A DNA stretch of 33,137 nt from Phycisphaerales bacterium UBA3158. GTDB lineage: Bacteria; Planctomycetota; Phycisphaerae; Phycisphaerales; SM1A02. Positions within the stretch are counted from its first letter, which is position 1; each line of letters opens with the position of its first letter. The DNA lies in contig DEYM01000098.1 of NCBI GenBank assembly GCA_002364555.1, forward strand, positions 28,256 to 61,392, in the 5' to 3' direction. Of the stretch, positions 25,023-31,866 are shown one piece after another. Position numbers and translations under genes: made by a program. The notes beneath the pieces were generated by a model. That model saw only the letters and a list, made by a program, of their open reading frames with translations, was not told the DNA's origin and made no database searches.

Positions 25023-25643
25023 ATGCTTCGTTGGATTCGTTCGTCTTCATCCCTGTGTCTTCTGGCATTCATGGCATTTGGTCTCGTGTTGCCTGCACGG
25101 GGCGACTTCATCCTCTTTGACGATGAGCGCTCCTTCCTGGATGCGCTGGGGGGAGCGGATCTCGAGCTCGACGAGTTCTCCGATCTTGTCGATGGCTACT
25201 ACGCCGACCCGATTCGAAGATGGGTCGATGATCCTTCCGAGTACACCATCTCCTCCACCAGCATCGTCGGACTCAGTGCCGGCCTTGGTCAGGTGACCAC
25301 GGTCCTGCCCAAATCCATGATCAGTCTGGAGTCGTCATCCCAGTCGTTCAGAGCCATGGGTGCCAATTTCGCCATCACGGATTTCGCGGGCAATCCGATC
25401 ACGGGTCAGATGCGCATACTTCTTCAGGATGGTGAATCAGTCACGTGGAATATCGAGGGTGGCGAGACTTTCGTCGGTGTGATTGGTGTTGACGAGTCCG
25501 TCATGTCCTTGACCGTTGGAGCCGCCACCAATGCGCCACTCGTCACGGCCACCGGCGTTCTCATCGCCAGTGTGCCTGCTCCGGCTGCCTGGCCGCTCGT
25601 TCTCCTGCCGGTTGTGGGGATTTCAAGGCGTCGTCGGGCCTGA
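25023..25643 (+). CDS. Second secreted protein with PEP-CTERM-like tail
   Basis: A 206-residue protein with a signal peptide (MLRWIRSSSSLCLLAFMAFG, cleaved near LPARG) and a C-terminal tail VPAPAAWPLVLLPVVGI followed by SRRRRA, the same PAP, hydrophobic helix and Arg layout as the protein at 5923. The middle has DFILFDDERSFLDAL and many beta-prone segments, which resembles secreted PEP-CTERM proteins found in such genomes, but no enzymatic motif. GGAGG lies seven bases before the ATG. It is separated from the phosphofructokinase by 103 bases that hold a small imperfect hairpin. Confidence 0.78.
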   Translation: MLRWIRSSSSLCLLAFMAFGLVLPARGDFILFDDERSFLDALGGADLELDEFSDLVDGYYADPIRRWVDDPSEYTISSTSIVGLSAGLGQVTTVLPKSMISLESSSQSFRAMGANFAITDFAGNPITGQMRILLQDGESVTWNIEGGETFVGVIGVDESVMSLTVGAATNAPLVTATGVLIASVPAPAAWPLVLLPVVGISRRRRA

Positions 25644-25677
25644 AGAGACCATGACTTCCGAGCTTCTGCGAGTGGCC

Positions 25678-25686
25678 TGATAGAAT
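25678..25686 (+). promoter_or_regulatory. Candidate extended -10 element before the YceI gene
   Basis: TGaTAGAAT, a five-of-six match to TATAAT with the TG extension. It overlaps an inverted repeat (GAATCC/GGATTC, 25683-25698) that would fall in the initial transcribed region or act as an operator. No -35 was found. Confidence 0.35.
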
Positions 25687-25726
25687 CCAACCGGATTCAT
25701 ACGTCCGCTCGAGGAGTCAATAGATC

Positions 25727-26356
25727 ATGAGTGTCCACAACAATCGATTTGCCGGTGTCCTGCTGATCATCGGATTCCTGGTTGCCGGCCTGTCGCTGGC
25801 GTTCAGCCAGTCGCCTTCCACGGAATCCAAGTCGGAGACGTTCAGGCTGGACCCGGTCCACTCGATGGTCCTCTTTCGCGTTCATCACCAGGGAGCGGGT
25901 CAGTTCTGGGGACGTTTCAACGATGTCGCCGGCACGGTGCTCTATCCACGTGACGATTCGTCGGCGCCCGTGTTCGACGTCGAGGTCGAGGTGTCGAGCG
26001 TCGACACGGGAACCGCCAAGCTCGACCGGACGCTGATGTCGCCCGACTTCTTCAATGGTCCCGAATATCCCAAGATCACCTTCAGGAGCTCGGCTGGTGA
26101 ACGGGTGGGTGAAGGTCTCTGGAAGGTCACCGGTGATCTGACGATGCTGGGCGAGACCCGGCCCGTCACGTCGATGATCGAAGTGACGGGTGTTCGAGGA
26201 AACCCTGTGGTTGCCAAGGCTGGATGGGAAGCGGTCCTTACCATCGATCGAACCGATTTCGGCATGGACTGGGGAGTCGAGAACGATAGTCTGGGTGATG
26301 AAGTTCGGCTGGTGATCGGACTCGAAGGCGAGTCGGGACCACCCGTCAAGAGATAG
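25727..26356 (+). CDS. YceI family protein
   Basis: A 209-residue protein with an N-terminal signal or anchor segment (FAGVLLIIGFLVAGLSLAF) and a YceI lipocalin-like domain: RLDPVHSMVLFRVHHQGAGQ, LYPRDD, LMSPDFFNGPEYPKITF and LTMLGETRPV. The fold binds isoprenoid-type or other hydrophobic molecules in the periplasm. GAGGAG lies ten bases before the ATG. The membrane protein that follows starts nine bases after the stop, so they are likely one operon. Confidence 0.87.
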   Translation: MSVHNNRFAGVLLIIGFLVAGLSLAFSQSPSTESKSETFRLDPVHSMVLFRVHHQGAGQFWGRFNDVAGTVLYPRDDSSAPVFDVEVEVSSVDTGTAKLDRTLMSPDFFNGPEYPKITFRSSAGERVGEGLWKVTGDLTMLGETRPVTSMIEVTGVRGNPVVAKAGWEAVLTIDRTDFGMDWGVENDSLGDEVRLVIGLEGESGPPVKR

Positions 26357-26365
26357 GAGATCGCG

Positions 26366-27328
26366 ATGTCCTTTGGGCAGATTTTATTCACGATCGGCAT
26401 GCCGATGCTGATCGGTGCCATTCTCATCGTTCCAGCATGGCTGGTGCCTCGAATTCGAGCGCTCTCTGGAATAGCCGGCTCGGCGCTTGGTGTGGCACTT
26501 GGCATGGCACTTGTGGTCGCCTTCATGGCGGAGGCCGGTGTCCCATCCCTGCCGCCGGCCCAGAAATGGCACATGTTGCCGATTCTTGCCTGTGGCATAG
26601 TGATTCTGTGTCCGGTCGTCGCCATTGTCGATGGCAGTGGGGAAGTCGGTCGCTGGCTCATCAGCATCGCCTCGGGTGGAATCATCGGATGGTTGGCTGT
26701 GTTTCCCGGTCTGGATCTGCTGGGTCAGATACTCCTGGGTGTATGGGTGGGCGTCTCGTTCATGGTGATCTCCTGGGTGTCTCACAGACGACGTGGAGTC
26801 ACCGTCACGTTGTCGATCACACTCGTCTTCGCAGCGCTCTCGATCCTGTGCATGCAGGCCCACTTCATCACGTTGACCCTCATTGCCGGCGCGCTTTCCG
26901 CGACATCGGGGATCGGGTTCGTGACCGCATTCATCAGTGAACGATGGGGGCCGGAGGTTCCCGTCGCATTCGCCGGGTTCAGTACTGACGACAGGGAGCT
27001 GCCGACTCGAAGTCTGGCCATCGGGTGGGGAGGCGCCTTCGCGGTCGCCTCGCTCGTTCCGCTCGTGGCCTTCTGCGGCTGGGCCTACAACGTCGGCGAC
27101 GTCAATTGGGTCCACTGGGGCCTGGTTGCAGGCGCACCGTTGATGCTCGGCATAGGTGAGCTCCCTGGTCTGCATCATCGGGACGGTTTCTGGTGGTTCC
27201 TCGTCAGGGTCGGACTGGTCGCCATTCCGATCGTGCTGTCGCTGGTTCTGCTGTTCTCCGGAGCAGGTCTCGACTCCGATTCCGGGAGTACCGATCAGGA
27301 TCACATGTACTACATGAACCAGGGATGA
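26366..27328 (+). CDS. Polytopic membrane protein of unknown function
   Basis: A 320-residue protein with roughly nine to ten hydrophobic segments (for example LFTIGMPMLIGAILIVPAWL, LILACGIVILC-like and VGLVAIPIVLSLVLLF) and a short polar end DQDHMYYMNQG. No known transporter or enzyme motif was recognised. AGGAG is seven bases before the ATG. Its position nine bases behind the YceI gene points to a joint role in the envelope. Its coding frame is supported by length, hydrophobic pattern and codon use alone. Confidence 0.72.
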   Translation: MSFGQILFTIGMPMLIGAILIVPAWLVPRIRALSGIAGSALGVALGMALVVAFMAEAGVPSLPPAQKWHMLPILACGIVILCPVVAIVDGSGEVGRWLISIASGGIIGWLAVFPGLDLLGQILLGVWVGVSFMVISWVSHRRRGVTVTLSITLVFAALSILCMQAHFITLTLIAGALSATSGIGFVTAFISERWGPEVPVAFAGFSTDDRELPTRSLAIGWGGAFAVASLVPLVAFCGWAYNVGDVNWVHWGLVAGAPLMLGIGELPGLHHRDGFWWFLVRVGLVAIPIVLSLVLLFSGAGLDSDSGSTDQDHMYYMNQG

Positions 27329-27372
27329 TGCACGGACCGTCACGGGGTTCGATTCCATGGAAACTCGATAGA

Positions 27373-27378
27373 TAGGAT
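27373..27378 (+). promoter_or_regulatory. Candidate -10 element of the sulfatase gene
   Basis: TAGGAT ends seven bases before the first ATG of the sulfatase. No Shine-Dalgarno is convincing. The spacing is nearly the same as at three other genes in the window. Confidence 0.3.
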
Positions 27379-27385
27379 TCGATCA

Positions 27386-28921
27386 ATGATGCACCTGTTC
27401 CTCTGTATCGCGATGAACGTGTTGATCCAGTCCGATTCCCGTCCGAACATTCTTCTGATCTACAGTGACGACCACTCGGCGCAGGCCGTGGGGGCCTATG
27501 GCTCACGGATCAATGAGACACCCCATCTGGACAGGATCGCCGGTGGAGGCATGGTCTTCGAGAACGCTTTCTGCACGAACGGGATCTGCGCACCCGCTCG
27601 AGCGGTCGTTCTGACTGGTGTCCATAGTCATCTCAACGGCGTCAGGGACAACGGTGGGCGGCTTGATCAGAAACGGATCACCTTTCCTCGTCTGCTCCAG
27701 TCTGCCGGTTACAACACGGCCATCATCGGCAAATGGCATTTGAAGGATGATCCCGTCGGCTTTGATCATTGGGAGGTCCTGCCGGGACAGGGACACTACT
27801 ACTCGCCGGATTTCGTGACCGAGCAGGGCACAGTCCGGGAAGAGGGGTACGTGACCGATCTGACCGTTGACAAGTCGATCGACTGGCTGGCGAACCAGTG
27901 GGATCGTGAAAAGCCTTTTCTTCTGATGTGTCAGAACAAGGCGCCACATCGTGGATGGATGCCGGGGCCGGATCATCTGACTCGTTATGACGGAACGGTC
28001 GTTCCGGAGCCCTCCACGTTGTTCGACGACTGGAGTGGTCGCAGTCGTGCGTCGACGAATCAGGAGATGACGATCGATCGTCATCTGTATGAATACTACG
28101 ATCTCAAGGTTCCGCCAGCGGATCGCTCGGCTGAACTCGTCGGGCCCGATCGTTGGATGGATGGAATTCTGGCGAGAATGACACCTTCCCAGCGTGAAGC
28201 CTGGGATCAGGCCTACGGTCCTCGCAACATGTCATTCAGAAAGGCCGAACTGGAAGGTGATGATCTGCATCGATGGAAGTATCAGCGTTATATCAAGGAC
28301 TATCTCCGCTGCATTGCTTCAGTCGACGACAACACGGGTCGGCTCGTCGACTGGTTGGAGGAGAATGGTCTTTCCGAGGACACGATCGTCATCTACACGT
28401 CCGATCAGGGCTTCTTTCTCGGGGAGCATGGTTGGTATGACAAGCGATTCATGTACGAGCCCTCGTTGCGAAGTCCTTTGATCGTTCGATGGCCCGGTGT
28501 CATCGAACCAGGTACGAGAAACGATCATCTGGTCCAGAATCTCGATCTCGCGCCGACCTTTCTCGAGATGGCGGGCCTCGACACACCAGCCGACATGCAG
28601 GGAGAGAGTCTGATTCCACTGATGCGGGGAGATCGCCCCGAGGATTGGCGAAACTCGATCTACTACGAATACTTCGAGAAGGGGATCCATGCCGTGGAGC
28701 CTCACTACGGCGTTCGTACGGATCGCTTCAAGCTGATCTATTTTCCGGCGCTGGATGAATGGGAACTGTTCGATCTCGAAGAGGATCCGGACGAGGTGAT
28801 GAACCTTTCAGGCGATCCCGCCCGTGCGGTGCAGGAGGCGGCGCTTCGATCGGAGCTGGAGCGGTTGAGGATTCACTATGAGGTTCCCGAGGCCATCGAT
28901 CCGGTTCAATCCAGTCGCTGA
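27386..28921 (+). CDS. Formylglycine-dependent sulfatase (family S1)
   Basis: A 511-residue arylsulfatase-type enzyme. It starts with a short hydrophobic leader, then RPNILLIYSDDHSAQAVGAY with the first metal-binding Asp pair. The formylglycine signature is CAPAR with Cys68 and Arg72, of the Cys-x-Pro-x-Arg type. GKWHLKDDPVGFDHW, YTSDQGFFLGEHGWYDKR and the metal-binding DQG complete the active site. Such enzymes remove sulfate esters from polysaccharides outside the cytoplasm and need an anaerobic- or FGE-type maturase that is not in the window. The gene overlaps the end of the convergent IDO gene by 16 bases. The substrate is unknown; a sulfated marine glycan is likely. Confidence 0.93.
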   Translation: MMHLFLCIAMNVLIQSDSRPNILLIYSDDHSAQAVGAYGSRINETPHLDRIAGGGMVFENAFCTNGICAPARAVVLTGVHSHLNGVRDNGGRLDQKRITFPRLLQSAGYNTAIIGKWHLKDDPVGFDHWEVLPGQGHYYSPDFVTEQGTVREEGYVTDLTVDKSIDWLANQWDREKPFLLMCQNKAPHRGWMPGPDHLTRYDGTVVPEPSTLFDDWSGRSRASTNQEMTIDRHLYEYYDLKVPPADRSAELVGPDRWMDGILARMTPSQREAWDQAYGPRNMSFRKAELEGDDLHRWKYQRYIKDYLRCIASVDDNTGRLVDWLEENGLSEDTIVIYTSDQGFFLGEHGWYDKRFMYEPSLRSPLIVRWPGVIEPGTRNDHLVQNLDLAPTFLEMAGLDTPADMQGESLIPLMRGDRPEDWRNSIYYEYFEKGIHAVEPHYGVRTDRFKLIYFPALDEWELFDLEEDPDEVMNLSGDPARAVQEAALRSELERLRIHYEVPEAIDPVQSSR

Positions 28922-30018
28922 TCGGTCGTCTCTCGACGTGTGACTCTCAGGAAGGTTCCGTATTCGGTACCGCCTGTGCCCTGGGCCGAACGGTCTCCCT
29001 GCTGGGTTATGTACCTGGCAGTGATGGCCATGTGGTCCCGGCGAAAGGCGTCCAGTGCATCGATGGCCTTGTCATAGGATCGACGGGATTCCTCCGTGAT
29101 CGATGCCTCCCGGAGATTCGTACCATTTTCGAACCATTCGATGAAGTCCCGATGACGCGGAGGCATGTAGTCTCTCATGGCATTGAGGAAAAATGCAGAG
29201 CGTTCGTCTTGATGCGTGATGCCCATGGCGGCGTCGATTGCCTGAAGAAGCGAACTTTGAGCGGCGCTGCCTCCGAACAGGCGAACGGGTGTCGGGGAGA
29301 CCTGATCATAGATGATGCCTTCGCCCGGCCAGCTCGATAGATAGGGGCGGACCGAATCATAGAAGACGGCTGGGCGACATCGTTCTTCCATGCGATTGAG
29401 CATTGCCCTGATGCGTTCGATCGTTTCGGCGACGGCATCCAGGCAGGTGGTGACGCTTGATGGGTCTTGTGAATCTATGGCCAGTCGTGTTTCGACCAGC
29501 GTGGGGATCAGCGATGCGCCGATGGCTTCGATGGACACCGTCACCAGATAGAACCAGTCCTCATCGGTACCGCCGGCGAATCTCGCCATGGTTCGCAGGG
29601 TCTCGGGTCTGGTCAGATCGTCTCCTTCGAGGAATGCCCAGTTGTCCAGGACGATCGAAGCGTGTGAGATGATCATCGGTCTCCCGAGTCTCTCAGCGAT
29701 CTGTTTCCATGGAAGACTGATGCTGGCTGGAAGACGGGTGTCCTCCAGAGGACCGGATTGGACATAACCGCTTCCGATCACTGAAAGCAGGAGCATCGCC
29801 CTTCGGGTTGCCCCGTCATCATCAAGGAGCTCGGAAGCATCCAGCATCGGCATCCTGAGGATCGCCTCGCGTGCATTCCCTGGATCATGATCGAAGATCC
29901 CGGCTGTCTTCTCCCAGGCGTCATGGGAGCAGGGCAGTGCATCGATGGGGTCGATGGCCGGAAGAAAGCCTCTGTCATGATCGACGCCATGGATTGCCAG
30001 AATCTCCCTCATGTCCAT
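28906..30018 (-). CDS. Indoleamine 2,3-dioxygenase family protein
   Basis: A 370-residue heme dioxygenase. The family pattern runs through the protein: RPMIISHASIVLDNWAF, FYLVTVSIEAIGA, VRLFGGSAAQSSLLQAID, MRDYMPPRHRDF, the proximal heme ligand His329 in RRDHMAITARYI, and GTGGTEYGTFLR at the C-terminus. IDO opens the pyrrole ring of tryptophan to N-formylkynurenine. The start at 30018 has GAGG six bases upstream; a longer frame would run into the multicopper oxidase gene. It begins seven bases after the stop of that gene, so both are in one operon. Human and bacterial IDOs are about 400 residues, so this one is slightly short at the N-terminus. Confidence 0.92.
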   Translation of the reverse strand: MDMREILAIHGVDHDRGFLPAIDPIDALPCSHDAWEKTAGIFDHDPGNAREAILRMPMLDASELLDDDGATRRAMLLLSVIGSGYVQSGPLEDTRLPASISLPWKQIAERLGRPMIISHASIVLDNWAFLEGDDLTRPETLRTMARFAGGTDEDWFYLVTVSIEAIGASLIPTLVETRLAIDSQDPSSVTTCLDAVAETIERIRAMLNRMEERCRPAVFYDSVRPYLSSWPGEGIIYDQVSPTPVRLFGGSAAQSSLLQAIDAAMGITHQDERSAFFLNAMRDYMPPRHRDFIEWFENGTNLREASITEESRRSYDKAIDALDAFRRDHMAITARYITQQGDRSAQGTGGTEYGTFLRVTRRETTDQRLD

Positions 30019-30025
30019 GATGACC

Positions 30026-31555
30026 TCAGACCCCTTCGGAGACGGTGTACCGGAACTCGCGTGCCATGCCCGAGGCCAGGTGATACAGATTGTGGCAATG
30101 GAAGAACCAGTTGCCTGGATTGTCGGCGGTGAACTCGAATCGGGTCGTCTCACCGGGATAGGAGACGACGGTGTCCTTCATGGGTAGATTCGGTGAATCC
30201 CAGTCGAATCCTTTCGGGACGACTCGATAGAAATGGCCGTGAAGATGCATTGGATGCGCCATCCTGCTCTTGTTCGGCATGATGACCCGGACACGATCTC
30301 CGGATTCGATTTCAAGAAGACTGGCATCTGGATTCGGTACGAAGGCCTCCTTGAAGTATTCGCCGCCCATTGACCAGAGGTACCGCTTCATGTCACCGGC
30401 CAGATCGAGCGTGAAGGTCTTGATGGGACCTTCCGGAAGCGTCGTCTCGTAGGGCGAACTGAGCATGTCGTAGGTAAGAAGCTTCTTGCCGAACGTGCTG
30501 TTGGGCTGTGCCATCTTCTTGTTCTTGTTGGTTCGAATCGTTCCGATCGCGGAATGTGGCGTCCCCATGCCGGCTGCCTGGAGTTCCCAGGCGCCCTCTT
30601 CCTTGACGTCGATCAGCACGTCGTATCGTTCTCCGGGGCCCAGAATGAAGTTGTCGACCTTGAACGGGACACAGGGCTGGCTGTCGGCCGCGATGACGGT
30701 CATCTGATGACCGGCGAGCTGGACCCTGAAGAAGCTGGATGTGGCACCATCGATGATGCGAAGTCGTATGCGTTCGCCGGGCTTGGCGTCGAATGTGGGG
30801 CCGGACTGCCGCGGCATTCCATTCATCAGCATTCCAGCAGGATACACGTCGACGTCCCATGGCTTGCCATCGAGTTGATGCACCTTGCTCGACTGCCAGA
30901 CGTCCCCGGCTCCCTGGCCGGGTCGCGCCACACCGTTTCGGATGTCCGGAATCATCTGGTAGGGGGATGTGTTGATCCAGTCCTGAAGAAAGACGACATA
31001 GTCCCGGTCGACGGGATGTCTTTCGACAAGAGGCTCGATGATCATTGGTCCCGCGAGACCCTGCTGTTCCTGCAGTCCGACATGGGAGTGATACCAGTAG
31101 GTTCCATTCTGTCGAATCGGGAATTCGTAGAAGATCGAGTTGCCCGGTTCGATGGGCGCTTGCGTGATGTCCGGTACGCCATCCTGAAGATTGGGAACGA
31201 GCATGCCGTGCCAGTGGACCGTGGTCGGTTCCATCAGCCTGTTGTTGACAAGGACTCTGAAATTGTCCCCTTCCTTGAATCGCAACTCGGTCCCGGGCAG
31301 CAGATCATTGGCGAGAATGGCCGGATAGGGATCGCCGCCCTTCGTCTGAAGTGGATTCATGGTCTTGTTGACGATGTTGAGTACATAGTCGGGTTCGACC
31401 TGGCCTGGCGGTCTCGTCTGACCGGGACTTGGAACCTCTTCGATCTTCATGCCAGCAGCCAGCGCAGTGGCACCGAGTGGAAGGAGCGATGCGGCCGCGA
31501 TGAGGCCACGTCTTGTCGGCGTGGAAACTTCCGAGGAAGATGAGTCGTTGGTCAT
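30026..31555 (-). CDS. Tat-exported multicopper oxidase (CopA/laccase-like)
   Basis: A 509-residue multicopper oxidase. A twin-arginine signal (TPTRRGLIAAASLLPLGA) precedes three cupredoxin domains. The copper sites are HWHG, YWYHSHVG, HPMHLHGHFY and WFFHCHNLYHLASGM, covering the type 1 and trinuclear type 2/3 ligands, with Met as axial ligand of the last motif. The enzymes oxidise phenols, metals or Cu(I) with reduction of oxygen to water. The start at 31555 has AGGAG eight bases upstream; an in-frame extension to 31645 is not needed. There is no Met-rich insert as in CueO, so a laccase-like role is possible. It is followed by the IDO gene with a seven-base gap. Confidence 0.92.
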   Translation of the reverse strand: MTNDSSSSEVSTPTRRGLIAAASLLPLGATALAAGMKIEEVPSPGQTRPPGQVEPDYVLNIVNKTMNPLQTKGGDPYPAILANDLLPGTELRFKEGDNFRVLVNNRLMEPTTVHWHGMLVPNLQDGVPDITQAPIEPGNSIFYEFPIRQNGTYWYHSHVGLQEQQGLAGPMIIEPLVERHPVDRDYVVFLQDWINTSPYQMIPDIRNGVARPGQGAGDVWQSSKVHQLDGKPWDVDVYPAGMLMNGMPRQSGPTFDAKPGERIRLRIIDGATSSFFRVQLAGHQMTVIAADSQPCVPFKVDNFILGPGERYDVLIDVKEEGAWELQAAGMGTPHSAIGTIRTNKNKKMAQPNSTFGKKLLTYDMLSSPYETTLPEGPIKTFTLDLAGDMKRYLWSMGGEYFKEAFVPNPDASLLEIESGDRVRVIMPNKSRMAHPMHLHGHFYRVVPKGFDWDSPNLPMKDTVVSYPGETTRFEFTADNPGNWFFHCHNLYHLASGMAREFRYTVSEGV

Positions 31556-31866
31556 TGATGCTGCTCCTGTGAATTCCATTCTATACAGAGGACGGATTAG
31601 CGAATTCCATCCCGTAGGAGCTGTATTGGGTGAATCCTGTCTCATTGTCGGGTCATTCGATCATCGCTTCTCAAGTCCATGCTCTGCGATTCACCACGTC
31701 TGCTTCCATGGGTTCGACTGCCGGGGATCCAATGCGATCACATTGGAATGCAATCCGTCCTCAATCGCTTGATGTACTGGAAATCCGAATGTGGGATGGG
31801 GGTCATATCGGCTATCCGTCTGTCGTTGAAGCCATTCAGGGTTAGCATGTGATGCTGGAGGACTTC
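31556..31866. other. 311-base intergenic region between divergent genes
   Basis: No gene is seen. It holds the candidate -10 of the oxidase operon, a direct repeat of GAATTCCAT (about 31571 and 31602), and a 6-bp inverted repeat CCAATG/CATTGG at 31729-31746 with a six-base spacer that could be an operator. Confidence 0.5.
31578..31583 (-). promoter_or_regulatory. Candidate -10 element of the oxidase-IDO operon
   Basis: TAGAAT on the minus strand, placing the transcription start about 16 bases before the oxidase ATG with the Shine-Dalgarno inside the leader. No -35 was recognised. Confidence 0.28.
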
